From: Actinomycetospora lutea
GTDB lineage: Bacteria; Actinomycetota; Actinomycetes; Mycobacteriales; Pseudonocardiaceae
Assembly (NCBI RefSeq): GCF_028737205.1
Contig: NZ_JAQZAL010000025.1
Span: forward strand, 23,464-87,463
Length of the DNA: 64,000 bases
Direction of reading: 5' to 3'
Shown here: one piece after another, positions 8,043 through 16,615 of the stretch
Layout of the letters: every line of letters begins with the position of its first letter
How positions within the stretch are numbered: position 1 is the stretch's first letter
Notes under the pieces: model-generated
The model's input: the letters and a program-made list of their open reading frames with translations, nothing else
What the model was told of the DNA's origin: nothing
Database searches by the model: none
Translations under genes and position numbers: made by a program

Positions 8043-9197
8043 TCAGTGTCGTCCCAACCCCAGCCGCTCGGCCGCCCACGCCGCCGCGCCGGACGCGGGC
8101 CCGAAGGCCGAGACCGCGCCCGGGTCCCCGCCGTGCGCCAGGCCGAACCCGGTGCGCTCGGCGATCCACTCCCGCACGCGGGGCATCTCGGCGAGCCCGC
8201 CGCGCACCAGCATCGCCGGCCTCGGCCCGGAGAGCGTGTCGACGACCGCGGCGATGCCCTGGGCGATCTCCTCGAGCCCCGGGGCGAGCATGGCGGCGAG
8301 GTCGGCGTGGGTGAGCTGGACGACGCCGGGCCCCGGGCTGTCGGGCGGCAGCGGGGGCAGCGGAACGGCCAGCGCGCCGCTGGTCGCGAGCGTCTCCTTG
8401 CCCTCGCGGACGCTCGTGCGCAGGCGGAACCAGGCCCGGTAGGCCTCGAGGTCGCCGCCGAAGCGCACGCGGGCGGCGAAGGGCTGCGGCGCGCGGTCGA
8501 GCACGAGCTGCGCCAGCGCGTCGTCGAGCACCTCCCCGCCGACGTCGACCGTCCGCACGGCGGCGACCGAGCCGGTGCCGTCGCCGCCGCGGTCGACCAC
8601 CGCGAGCTCGGTCGCGGCGCCCCCGAGGTCGACGACGAGCAACCGTCCCTGGCCCCCGAGGCGGTGGGCCGCGGCGCGCGGGGAGTCGAGCAGCTGGAGC
8701 TGGTCGGGCGAGGTGTACGGGATCGCCGCGAGCGCCGCCTGCCCCGCCGACCGCAGGGCTTCGCAGGCCGCCGACGACCACGACGCCGGGTGCAGCAGCA
8801 CGACCGCCGAGGGCAGCGTGCCGCGCCGGGCCGCCTCCGCCCGCACCACCTTGGCGACGAGCGCCGTGGCGACGTCCACCGCGGTGGTCGGGCGGGGGTA
8901 CTGCGTCAGCAGCTCGGGCGGGCCGCCGGTGCTCGCCGCCAGGTGCGGACGCGTGCGCAGCAGCGCCGCCGCCGGGTCGAGCGCGCCGGCCTCGAGGGCC
9001 GGGCGCCCGGCCAGGACGGCGCCGTCGGGGCGCGAGAGCACCGCCGAGGGCATCGTCGGGGAGCCGTCGACGCCGACCGGCCCGACGCGCACCCAGCCGT
9101 CCCGGGGGTCGACGTCGGCCCACGCGCCCACCGTCGTCGTGGTCCCGTGGTCGATCGCCAGGGTCCACCGGGCGTCGGGGGCGGTCATGCCGGACAC
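8043..9197 (-). CDS. Hsp70-like actin-fold ATPase
   Basis: 384 residues related to the nucleotide-binding half of DnaK. Phosphate-1 (LAIDHGTTTTVGAWAD, residues 13-28), phosphate-2 (LLVVDLGGAATELAVVDRGG, about 192-211) and an adenosine-type motif (AMLVRGGLAEMPRV) are seen. There is no DnaK peptide-binding domain. Many actinobacteria carry such short Hsp70-like proteins of unknown role. GTG 9197 is the annotated start; ATG 9188 three codons later is equally possible. It lies 12 bp upstream of nei2 and 21 bp downstream of the P450, consistent with one transcript. Confidence 0.75.
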   Translation of the reverse strand: MSGMTAPDARWTLAIDHGTTTTVGAWADVDPRDGWVRVGPVGVDGSPTMPSAVLSRPDGAVLAGRPALEAGALDPAAALLRTRPHLAASTGGPPELLTQYPRPTTAVDVATALVAKVVRAEAARRGTLPSAVVLLHPASWSSAACEALRSAGQAALAAIPYTSPDQLQLLDSPRAAAHRLGGQGRLLVVDLGGAATELAVVDRGGDGTGSVAAVRTVDVGGEVLDDALAQLVLDRAPQPFAARVRFGGDLEAYRAWFRLRTSVREGKETLATSGALAVPLPPLPPDSPGPGVVQLTHADLAAMLAPGLEEIAQGIAAVVDTLSGPRPAMLVRGGLAEMPRVREWIAERTGFGLAHGGDPGAVSAFGPASGAAAWAAERLGLGRH

Positions 9198-9218
9198 CCG
9201 CCGCAGGGTGTCACAGCG

Positions 9219-10448
9219 TCACCGCGACGGCGCGTTCCCCCGGTCCTCTTCCGTGCCCAGCAGCACCGGCAGCCGCGCCCACGCGTTGACCAGCACGCTG
9301 CGGCGCCGCTCGACGGGCAGGTCGGCGGCGCTCACGAACCCGGGGTAGCGGTCGAGCAGGGTGCGCAGCGCCACCTCGGCCTCGAGCCGCGCCAGCGACG
9401 CGCCCAGGCAGAAGTGCAGGCCGTGGCCGAACGCGAGGTGCCCGGTGGTGTCGCGGACCTCGTCGTAGTCGTCCGGACGCTCGAAGCGCGCCGGGTCGTG
9501 GTTGGCCGCCGCCAGCGACACCATCACCATCGCGCCGCGGGGCACGACGACCCCGTCGAAGTCGACGTCCTCGGCGGCGAAGCGCAGCGGCGCCTGGGCG
9601 ATCGGTGAGCCCCAGCGCAGGAACTCCTCGATCGCGGCGCGCAGCTCGTCGGACCCCGCGGCGGCGAGCCGGTCGCGCAGCGCGGGGTCGCGCAGCATCC
9701 GCTCGACGGCCGTGGTGATCAGCGTCGCCGTCGTCTCGTGCCCGGCGATGAGCAGCAGCATCGCCATCGCGACGATCTCGGTGGTGGAGAGCTGCTCGCC
9801 CTCCTCGGAGACCTCGATCAGCGCCGAGATCAGCGCCTCGTCGGGCTCGGCGCGCTTGCGCTCCACGAGCCCGCCCAGGTAGGCGGCGAGGCTCGCGTTG
9901 GCCTGCTGGGTGGCGGCCTCGCCGGAGTCGTCGATGAGGGTGCGCGACCAGGCGCCGAACGCGTCCTGGTCGTCCACCGGGACCCCGAGCAGCTCGCAGA
10001 TCACGGCCGTCGGCAGCGGCACCGCGTAGGCCTCGACGAGGTCGACGGCCGCGTCGCCGGGCAGGCCGGTGAGCAGCGAGGCCGCCATCTCCTCGATGCG
10101 CGGGCGCAGCGCGGCGACCCGGCGCACGGTGAACGCCTTGACCACGAGCTTGCGCAGGCGGGTGTGCACCGGCGGGTCGTTGAGGATCATCATCTCGCCG
10201 CCCGGCGAGGGGACGCCGGGGATCGAGGCCCGCTGGTCCTCGGGCAGCGTGTTGCGGAAGTCCTTGACGAAGCGCGGGTCCGACAACACCGAGCGGGCGT
10301 CGGCGTACCGGGTGACCAGCCACGTCCGGCCGCCCTCGGGCAGATCGACCTCGTGGACCGGGCCCCGCTCGCGCAGCTCGGCCAGCGCGGCGAAGGGCTC
10401 GCGCCAGTAGTCGTCGGTGAACAGCGGCGCGGGGGCGACATCGGTCAC
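9219..10448 (-). CDS. Cytochrome P450
   Basis: 409-residue soluble bacterial P450, similar in layout to CYP105/CYP107 enzymes. The I-helix motif AGHETT (235-240), the K-helix ExxR (E275-R278) and the haem loop FGHGLHFCLGASLA with the axial C347 are all present, so it should be active with a ferredoxin and reductase supplied elsewhere. Substrate unknown; the nearby monooxygenase and SDR suggest hydrophobic-compound oxidation. Start GTG 10448. A perfect inverted repeat and a copy of the dispersed repeat lie upstream. Confidence 0.93.
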   Translation of the reverse strand: MTDVAPAPLFTDDYWREPFAALAELRERGPVHEVDLPEGGRTWLVTRYADARSVLSDPRFVKDFRNTLPEDQRASIPGVPSPGGEMMILNDPPVHTRLRKLVVKAFTVRRVAALRPRIEEMAASLLTGLPGDAAVDLVEAYAVPLPTAVICELLGVPVDDQDAFGAWSRTLIDDSGEAATQQANASLAAYLGGLVERKRAEPDEALISALIEVSEEGEQLSTTEIVAMAMLLLIAGHETTATLITTAVERMLRDPALRDRLAAAGSDELRAAIEEFLRWGSPIAQAPLRFAAEDVDFDGVVVPRGAMVMVSLAAANHDPARFERPDDYDEVRDTTGHLAFGHGLHFCLGASLARLEAEVALRTLLDRYPGFVSAADLPVERRRSVLVNAWARLPVLLGTEEDRGNAPSR

Positions 10449-10469
10449 GGAGCAGGACCCCTTCCGGGT

Positions 10470-10491
10470 TCACTGAGTGGTGGTTCAGTGA
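10470..10491. promoter_or_regulatory. Inverted repeat upstream of the P450 gene
   Basis: TCACTGA-N8-TCAGTGA, a perfect 7-bp inverted repeat, lies 22-43 bp upstream of the P450 start. Its length and symmetry are like a TetR-class operator, but it differs from the twin GGTAC sites near the local TetR gene, so a different regulator is implied. Confidence 0.45.
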
Positions 10492-10526
10492 CGACGGTAC
10501 GCGCGGGTCGGGAGCCCCGCCGTCCT

Positions 10527-10578
10527 GATGGGTCGAGCTCCCCTATCGGCGTGCTCCCCTGGATGCTCCGTCTCCCGG
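10527..10578 (-). repeat. Dispersed ~50-bp repeat, copy 2
   Basis: Full-length copy on the minus strand, with the left part GGGAGACGGAGC, core GAGCACGCCGATAGGGGAGC and right end TCGACCCATC. It sits 3 bp after the SDR stop codon and about 80 bp upstream of the P450 start, in the same orientation as both genes. Confidence 0.85.
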
Positions 10579-10581
10579 CCG

Positions 10582-11478
10582 CTAGCGGCGGGACTTCCCC
10601 ATCCCCGCGCTCGTCGCACCGAAGGTGCGCCCGGTCTTCCGGAACTGCTCCTCCAGACGGGGCACCATCTGCTTGGCCTGCGCGAGGACCGGCAGGTCGC
10701 CGAGCCACGAGAACGTGATCGGGCGGGCTGCGGCGACCAGCGCGACCGCCTTCGGCACGAAGATCCGGCGCTTGCGCCGGGCGATGCCCTCGAGGAACGC
10801 GTCGGCGCAGTCCTCGACCGACGTCAGCGCGCCCAGGGGGTAGGGGAGCTTCTTGAGCGTCTCCTCGAACGTCGACGAGTCCGCCTTGACGTCGCGGACG
10901 AGGTCGGTGTCGATCCACCCCATGTGCGCGGTGCCGACGCCGATGCCCCGGTGGGCGAGCTCGAACCGCAGGGCGTTGCCGTAGTTCTCGACCCCGGCCT
11001 TGGCGCCGCAGTAGGCGGCCATGCCCGGCAGCGCGGTGAACGCGGCGAGCGACGACACGAGCAGGATGTAGCCCCGGCGGCGCTCGACCTCGGCGACCGT
11101 CGCCGACACCGTCCGCGAGACGCCGATGAGGTTGACCTCCATGACGCGGGCGATCACGTCGGCCGGGCTCTCGGCCACCGTGCCGTGGTTGGCGATGCCG
11201 GCGTTGGCGATCACGACGTCGATCCCGCCGAGCTCGCGGACCGTCGTCGCGACCGCCGCGTCGAGCGACTCCTGGTCGGTGACGTCGCACTCGGCCCAGG
11301 TGTGGCCGGGACCGAGCTCGGTGACGAGCTTCTCCAGGCGCTCGGGCTCCATGCCGACCGCGGCGACGTGGGCGCCGAGGGCGGCGGCGCGCCGCGCGGT
11401 CTCCTCGCCGATGCCGCGGGCGGCGCCGGTGATGAACAGGACCTTGTCGCGCAGGCTGCCGGTCGGGTCGGTGGCCAT
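10582..11478 (-). CDS. Short-chain dehydrogenase/reductase, SadH-like
   Basis: 298-residue classical SDR. TGAARGIG (17-24) binds NAD(P), NAG is at 92-94, and the active-site S142/S143, Y156 and K160 (YCGAK) are present. The C-terminal extension (to AKQMVPRLEEQFRKTGRTFG) is typical of actinobacterial SadH-type alcohol dehydrogenases associated with Baeyer-Villiger monooxygenases. It would interconvert an alcohol and the ketone used by the monooxygenase 26 bp upstream in the same operon. ATG 11478 is preceded by GAGGAG. Confidence 0.92.
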   Translation of the reverse strand: MATDPTGSLRDKVLFITGAARGIGEETARRAAALGAHVAAVGMEPERLEKLVTELGPGHTWAECDVTDQESLDAAVATTVRELGGIDVVIANAGIANHGTVAESPADVIARVMEVNLIGVSRTVSATVAEVERRRGYILLVSSLAAFTALPGMAAYCGAKAGVENYGNALRFELAHRGIGVGTAHMGWIDTDLVRDVKADSSTFEETLKKLPYPLGALTSVEDCADAFLEGIARRKRRIFVPKAVALVAAARPITFSWLGDLPVLAQAKQMVPRLEEQFRKTGRTFGATSAGMGKSRR

Positions 11479-11504
11479 CGGGGTCTCCTCGGTCGGTCGG
11501 GGTG

Positions 11505-13046
11505 TCAGCGACGCGCGGACAACGGGGTGAGCGTGTGTTCCTCCGGCCGGAAGCGGCGCACGCGCCGGCGGAACGGCATCGTGAAGGTTGGCCAGAGCGC
11601 GGAGTTCTGGCCGTTCTTGTCGAGGTACCAGCTCGAGCACCCGCCATCGACCCACACGGTGCCCTCGGTCCTGCGCTGCATCTCGGCCACGAACGCGTCC
11701 TGCGCCGCCCGGGTGGGCTCGACCGCGCCGACACCGTGGGTCCGCTGGTGGCGCAGGGTGTCGAGGACGAGCGCGATCTGCGATTCGATCATGAACACGA
11801 CCGAGTTGTGCCCGAGCCCGGTGTTCGGGCCGAGCAGCGTGAACGCGTTGGGGAAGCCCGCGATCATCGTGCCGTTGTGGGCGTACGGCGAGCCGGCCCA
11901 GTGGTCGGCGAGGGTGCGGCCGTCGCGCCCGTGGACGCGGTGGCTGATCGGCAGGTCGCCGATGGCGAAGCCGGTGCCGGCGATGATCGTGTCGACCTCG
12001 TGCTCGGTGCCGTCCGCGGTGACGACGGCGTGGGGCCGGATCTCGACGATCTTCTCGGTGACCACCTCGACGTTGTCGCGGTCGAGCGCGGGCAGGTAGT
12101 CGTTGGACAGCAGGATGCGCTTGCAGCCCATCGCGTAGCTCGGCGTGATCTTCTCGCGCAGCTCCGGGTCGGTCACCTGCCGGCGCATGTGCGCCTCGGC
12201 GATCTTCGCGGCCTTCGCCATCCGCTTCGGGTCCTTGAACCCGAACACGAACGTCTCCCGCGCCCAGTAGATCGCCTCGCGGACCAGGCGCTGGGCCGGC
12301 GGGAACCAGCGGAACAGCAGCTTCTCGGCACGCGTGATGGCCCGATCGCCGCGCGGCATGATCCACGGCGGCGTGCGCTGGAAGACCGTCAGCTCGCCCA
12401 CGACCGGCGCGATCTCCGGCACGAACTGGATCGCCGACGCGCCGGTGCCGATGACGGCGACCTTGCGGTCGGTGAGGTCGAGGTCGTGGCGCCAGGTGGC
12501 CGAGTGGAAGACGGGCCCCTCGAACGTGTCGAGGCCGGGGACGTCGGGGAACGACGGGTCCGACAGCGCTCCGGAGCCGAGGACGAGCGCGTCGGCGGTC
12601 CAGGTGCCCCGGCTCGTCGTGACCACCCAGTGCTGCGCGCCGTCGTTCCAGGTCGCGTCGAGCATCTCGTGACCGTTGCGGGTGAAGCGGTCGATGTCGT
12701 ACTCCGCCGACACGCGCTGCAGGTAGGCGTGGATCTCCGGCTGGGCCGAGAAGGAGCGGCTCCAGTCCGGGTTGGGCGCGAACGAGAACGAGTACAGGTG
12801 GCTCGGCACGTCGCAGGCGCAGCCGGGGTAGGAGTTGTCGCGCCAGGTGCCGCCGACGTCCTCGTGCCGCTCGAAGATCAGGAAGCTCTCCTCGCCCGCC
12901 TGGCGCAGCCGGATCGCCGTCCCGAGGCCGGAGAAGCCGTTGCCGACGATCGCCACGGCGAGGTGCGGCACGTGCCCGTCGCCGTCGCCGGTCGACGGGG
13001 TGTCGCGGCCGGTGGCCGCGGCGGGGGCTCGGGTCGGCGTGCTCAT
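11505..13046 (-). CDS. Flavin-containing Baeyer-Villiger monooxygenase
   Basis: 513 residues. Two dinucleotide folds are seen: GNGFSG (35-40) for FAD and GTGASA (200-205) for NADPH. Between them is the exact Baeyer-Villiger fingerprint FxGxxxHxxxW (FEGPVFHSATW, 175-185). It should insert oxygen next to a ketone to give an ester or lactone; substrate unknown. Together with the SDR it resembles the BVMO/SDR pairing of the mycobacterial mymA locus. It is divergent from a TetR gene with two GGTAC-type operators in the shared promoter. Confidence 0.93.
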   Translation of the reverse strand: MSTPTRAPAAATGRDTPSTGDGDGHVPHLAVAIVGNGFSGLGTAIRLRQAGEESFLIFERHEDVGGTWRDNSYPGCACDVPSHLYSFSFAPNPDWSRSFSAQPEIHAYLQRVSAEYDIDRFTRNGHEMLDATWNDGAQHWVVTTSRGTWTADALVLGSGALSDPSFPDVPGLDTFEGPVFHSATWRHDLDLTDRKVAVIGTGASAIQFVPEIAPVVGELTVFQRTPPWIMPRGDRAITRAEKLLFRWFPPAQRLVREAIYWARETFVFGFKDPKRMAKAAKIAEAHMRRQVTDPELREKITPSYAMGCKRILLSNDYLPALDRDNVEVVTEKIVEIRPHAVVTADGTEHEVDTIIAGTGFAIGDLPISHRVHGRDGRTLADHWAGSPYAHNGTMIAGFPNAFTLLGPNTGLGHNSVVFMIESQIALVLDTLRHQRTHGVGAVEPTRAAQDAFVAEMQRRTEGTVWVDGGCSSWYLDKNGQNSALWPTFTMPFRRRVRRFRPEEHTLTPLSARR

Positions 13047-13111
13047 GCGGTCCCTCCTGGTGGACGACCTCGTCCGGGCTCGGCTCCGGGGCGCGGCTCG
13101 GCGCGCCCGGC

Positions 13112-13127
13112 GGTACGCGATCGTACC
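13112..13127. promoter_or_regulatory. TetR-type operator 1
   Basis: GGTACGCGATCGTACC: 6-bp arms GGTACG/CGTACC around a 4-bp centre, between the divergent monooxygenase and TetR genes. Confidence 0.6.
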
Positions 13128-13145
13128 GACGTGGGGACCCAGTGT

Positions 13146-13161
13146 GGTACGCGGTGGTACC
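13146..13161. promoter_or_regulatory. TetR-type operator 2
   Basis: GGTACGCGGTGGTACC, a second copy of the operator with 5-bp arms GGTAC/GTACC, 34 bp (about three helical turns) from the first and 8 bp upstream of the TetR start codon. Likely lets one dimer pair control both divergent genes. Confidence 0.6.
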
Positions 13162-13169
13162 GTTGTCCA

Positions 13170-13859
13170 GTGTCCGTTCCCGCCGCCGCCGGTCCCCCGG
13201 GTGCCGCCGGCACCGCGCACCGTGACCGCCTCGTGCAGGCGATGATCGCGCTCGTCGCCGAGCGGGGCTACGCGGCGGTCACCGTCGCCGACGTCGTCGC
13301 CGCCGCGCGCGTGTCCAAGCGGACCTTCTACCAGCACTTCTCCGACCGCGAGGACTGCTTCCTCGCCGCCTACGTCGCCGCCGCCGAGCAGCCGCTGACC
13401 CGCATCGCCGAGGCCGTGGCCCCGGCCGTCGAGGCGGCGCCGGGCGCCGAGCCGCCCTCGCTGGCCGACGAGGTGACGGCGGGCACATCGGCCTACCTCG
13501 CCGCGCTCGCCGAGCAGCCCGGGCTGACCCGCACGCTGCTCACCGAGATCAGCGGGCTCGGGCCGCAGGGCCGGCGGGTGCGCCGCGAGGTGCTCAACCG
13601 CTTCGCCGAGCAGCTCTCGGTCCTCATCGCCCTCGGCGCCGCCCGCTGGGCCTCGAGCGAGGCGGGCCCCGCGGCCGTGCCCGAGCTCGCCGGCGTGCGG
13701 GGGCTGCCGCACCCCACCGCGGTCGCGCTCGTCGGCGGCATCAACGAGCTGGTCCTCGACGCCGTCGAGGACGGGCGCGGCGACCGGCTCGCCGAGCTCA
13801 CCCCCACCGTCACCGAGCTGATCCTCGCGGTGGTCGACCGCACCGCCCGCCCGTCCTGA
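13170..13859 (+). CDS. TetR-family transcriptional regulator
   Basis: 229 residues. The N-terminal helix-turn-helix (MIALVAERGYAAVTVADVV followed by ARVSKRTFYQHFSDREDCFL) is canonical; the rest is a helical ligand-binding domain with no diagnostic residues. GTG 13170 is chosen because operator 2 ends 8 bp upstream. Divergent from the BVMO-SDR operon and presumably its repressor, relieved by a ketone or fatty-acid-like ligand (inference). Confidence 0.9.
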   Translation: MSVPAAAGPPGAAGTAHRDRLVQAMIALVAERGYAAVTVADVVAAARVSKRTFYQHFSDREDCFLAAYVAAAEQPLTRIAEAVAPAVEAAPGAEPPSLADEVTAGTSAYLAALAEQPGLTRTLLTEISGLGPQGRRVRREVLNRFAEQLSVLIALGAARWASSEAGPAAVPELAGVRGLPHPTAVALVGGINELVLDAVEDGRGDRLAELTPTVTELILAVVDRTARPS

Positions 13860-14051
13860 TCGACTCGGTGTCCCGGGTGCCGTTCGGCCGGACGTGTGAT
13901 GGTGCCCGGGAGGCCGGAACCAGCGGGGGGCGCTCGGCGGGCCCGTGGCCTGCGTATCCTCATCGATCACGACGGCCCCGCGGTCGGTGACCGAGAGCCG
14001 GCCGGGCGTCCAGCGACGCCCCGTCGACGCGAGGCGCGAGGTGACACGGCG

Positions 14052-15422
14052 ATGAACCGACCCGGCGGACCCCCCGGCCGGGGGCGACCCCCCGCGGGGC
14101 CTGGTGGCGGCCCGCCGCCCGGCCCTCCCGGACCTGCGCCCGGCCGTCCCGCGGGGCCCCCGCCCGGCGCGCCGCAGGGGCCGCCCCCGCGACCCGGCGG
14201 GTTCCAGATGCCGGGGCGCGGTGCGCGGGGTGGAGGTCAGGGGCGCGGCCGTGGCGGCGCCTCGCCGTCCGGACCGCCGCCCGGCGGTCCGCGCCAGCAG
14301 CCGACGCGCGTCGGCGGACCCGACTGGAACCGCGACCCCCAGGTCGGCTTCGACCCCGACGTCGCCCGCGCCGCCCAGGGGCAGGACCGTCCCTCGTGGC
14401 GCGACCGCGTGCCCCAGCGTCCGGCGTGGTCGCGCACCGGCGGAGGGGGCGGTGGCGGCGGTCGCGGCGGGCCGTTCGCCCGCTGGAGCTGGCCCAAGCG
14501 CATCGGGGCCGTCCTCGCGGTCCTGCTGTTGCTGCTCGTCAGCTTCGGGATCTACCTCGACACGCAGATGACGCGGATCGACGCGCTGCCCGAGTACGAG
14601 GGCTCCGCGAGCTCCGGCACCAACTGGCTGATCATCGGTTCGGACAGCCGCGCCGGCATCGACGACACCGCCGCCCAGCAGCTCTCCACCGGCGAGGTCG
14701 ACGGCAGCCGCACCGACACGATGATGCTCGTGCACGTCGGCGGCTTCGGCGGCCAGACGTCGCTGACGAGCCTGCCGCGTGACTCGGTCCTGTCCATCCC
14801 GGGCCACGGCCGCGGCCGCCTGAACTCCGCGTACGGGATCGGCGGGCCGAAGCTGCTCGTGCAGACCATCGAGCAGAACGCCGACATCGAGATCGACCAC
14901 TACGCGGAGATCGGCTTCGAGGGCTTCGCCGGCATGGTCGACGCGATCGGCGGGGTCAACATGTGCCTCGACGAGCCGATCGACGACCCGAAGGCGGGCA
15001 TCGACCTCCCGGCCGGCTGCCAGGACCTGGACGGCCCGAACGCCCTGGGCTTCGTGCGGACCCGCGCGTTCCCCAACGCCGACCTGCAGCGCATCCAGAA
15101 CCAGCGCAAGTTCCTCTCCGCGCTGATCTCCGAGGCGTCGAGCCCGACGGTGCTGCTCAACCCCTTCCGGATCGTGCCGTTCGCGAACTCCGCGATCGCC
15201 ACGCTGACGGTCGACGACAGCACCCACGTCTGGAACCTCGCGAGCCTCGGCTTCGCGATGCGCTCGCTCTCGGGCGGCAGCGGGGTGACGACCACCGTGC
15301 CCATCGACCTGTCCTCGAGCGTCTCGGGCGGCGTGGTGTGGAACCGCACCAAGTCCAAGCAGTTCTTCGACGCCATCCGCGAGGACGAGGCCATCCCGCA
15401 GGACCTGATCAGCGGGGGCTGA
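14052..15422 (+). CDS. LytR-CpsA-Psr (LCP) family cell-wall glycopolymer transferase
   Basis: 456 residues. The first 140 are cytoplasmic and very rich in proline, glycine and arginine, followed by one transmembrane segment (IGAVLAVLLLLLVSFGIYL, about 156-174). The extracellular LCP domain has NWLIIGSDSRAG, RTDTMMLVHV, SLPRDSVLSIPG, LNSAYGIGG and FVRTRAFPNADLQRIQNQR, including the arginines and aspartates that bind polyprenyl pyrophosphate and metal. LCP enzymes attach arabinogalactan or other polymers to peptidoglycan. ATG 14052 is the first start that fits; the 190 bp upstream shows no other feature. Confidence 0.92.
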   Translation: MNRPGGPPGRGRPPAGPGGGPPPGPPGPAPGRPAGPPPGAPQGPPPRPGGFQMPGRGARGGGQGRGRGGASPSGPPPGGPRQQPTRVGGPDWNRDPQVGFDPDVARAAQGQDRPSWRDRVPQRPAWSRTGGGGGGGGRGGPFARWSWPKRIGAVLAVLLLLLVSFGIYLDTQMTRIDALPEYEGSASSGTNWLIIGSDSRAGIDDTAAQQLSTGEVDGSRTDTMMLVHVGGFGGQTSLTSLPRDSVLSIPGHGRGRLNSAYGIGGPKLLVQTIEQNADIEIDHYAEIGFEGFAGMVDAIGGVNMCLDEPIDDPKAGIDLPAGCQDLDGPNALGFVRTRAFPNADLQRIQNQRKFLSALISEASSPTVLLNPFRIVPFANSAIATLTVDDSTHVWNLASLGFAMRSLSGGSGVTTTVPIDLSSSVSGGVVWNRTKSKQFFDAIREDEAIPQDLISGG

Positions 15423-16532
15423 TCACTCCGGGTCCACGAACTGCACGGCCCCGGTGGACACACCGGCGACGTAGAGCCGGCCCGTCTGCGGGTCGACGCC
15501 GAGCGTGTAGGGGTTCTGCACCGTGGCGACCCGCGCGACCTCGCGCGGCTGCGGCGCGGTCATGTCGTACCCGACGACCTCGTTGGTGCCCGAGGACGCG
15601 ACCCACACCCGGTCGCGCACCGGGTCGTAGGTGATGCCGTAGGGCCCGCCGGGCTGGGCGATGCGGGCGACCTCGCGGGGCCCGCCGCCCGGCCCGGTCG
15701 TCGGCTCGAACACGATCACCGCGTCGCCGCGGGTGTCGGTCGCGATCATGCGGCCGTGACGGTCGGCGACGAGGTGGGTCGGGCCGGCGCCGGCCGGGAC
15801 CTCGCCGACGATGCGCAGGGCGGCCACGTCGTAGGTGGTCAGCGTGTTCTCGCGGACGTCGATCATGCCGACGGTGTCGCCCACCGGGGCCACGCCCGCG
15901 GGCTGCACCGCGTCGGTGAAGACCTTGACGACCCGGTCGCCGCGCACCGCCGACACGGTTCCGCCGAGCTCGTCGGCGGCGATCACCGTGCCGTTCGGGG
16001 CCTGGGTGACGTCGTGGGGCACCGTGCCGACCACGAGCGGCGGGTCGGCCTGCCCGCCGGGCAGCGCGACGCGGACCACGGCGTTGGCGCTCTCGACCGG
16101 CACCAGCACCGGGCCGCCGGGCGCGGCGAGCTGCAGGTGGCGCACGAAGCCCGGCAGCGGGGTGCGGCCGCGGATCGCGCCGCTGTCGGCGTCGAGGAGG
16201 ACCAGCTCGTTGGGGTCGCGCTTGGCGACCGCCACGGTGCGCGTCACCGGGTCGACCACCACGCCCTCCGGCGCGGACCCGATCTGGACCTGGCGTCCCG
16301 GCGGCGTCGCGGTCGGCGCGGGGGCGCCCTGCGGCTCGGCGGCCAGCGGCAGCTGGTCCGTGGGCGGGCGCGTGCCCTCGGTGGGGACGCCGGGCGGGAG
16401 GAAGCCGGTGGTGGACGTGGGAGGAGCGGCCGGGGCCGGCGGGGCCGCGGGCGGCTCGTTGCTGCACGCAGCGAGCGCGAGGCCCGCGATCAGGCCGAGG
16501 GCGGCCACGGTGCGGGCGGGGCGTCTGCGCAT
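15423..16532 (-). CDS. Lipoprotein with YncE-like beta-propeller
   Basis: 369 residues. A lipoprotein signal ends at the lipobox LALAAC (Cys about 23), followed by a proline/alanine-rich linker of about 60 residues. The rest is a repeat protein with short beta-propeller blades (APEGVVVDPVTRTVAVAKRD, GPTHLVADRHGRMIATDTRG, GPYGITYDPVRDRVWVASSG, NPYTLGVDPQTGRLYVAGVS). Members of this superfamily are extracytoplasmic binding proteins of mostly unknown role; no catalytic residues can be assigned. Its stop abuts the LCP stop (convergent). Confidence 0.82.
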   Translation of the reverse strand: MRRRPARTVAALGLIAGLALAACSNEPPAAPPAPAAPPTSTTGFLPPGVPTEGTRPPTDQLPLAAEPQGAPAPTATPPGRQVQIGSAPEGVVVDPVTRTVAVAKRDPNELVLLDADSGAIRGRTPLPGFVRHLQLAAPGGPVLVPVESANAVVRVALPGGQADPPLVVGTVPHDVTQAPNGTVIAADELGGTVSAVRGDRVVKVFTDAVQPAGVAPVGDTVGMIDVRENTLTTYDVAALRIVGEVPAGAGPTHLVADRHGRMIATDTRGDAVIVFEPTTGPGGGPREVARIAQPGGPYGITYDPVRDRVWVASSGTNEVVGYDMTAPQPREVARVATVQNPYTLGVDPQTGRLYVAGVSTGAVQFVDPE

Positions 16533-16573
16533 GGCCCGGGAGTATGGCGCTGCTCCCGTGGGGCCCGCGCGAT

Positions 16574-16605
16574 GACGCCGACCGGCGCAGCGGCCGGCCG
16601 GCGTC
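16574..16605 (-). terminator. Hairpin terminator after the DJ-1/PfpI gene
   Basis: 13-bp stem GACGCCGACCGGC / GCCGGCCGGCGTC with one mismatch and a 6-nt loop, 11 bp beyond the stop of the minus-strand DJ-1/PfpI gene. No T-run follows, as is usual in actinobacteria. Confidence 0.5.
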
Positions 16606-16615
16606 GGCACGGGGA

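Noticed and set aside
13860..14051. Possible small gene between TetR and LCP genes
   Set aside because: No start with ribosome-binding site and no coding signal I could support.
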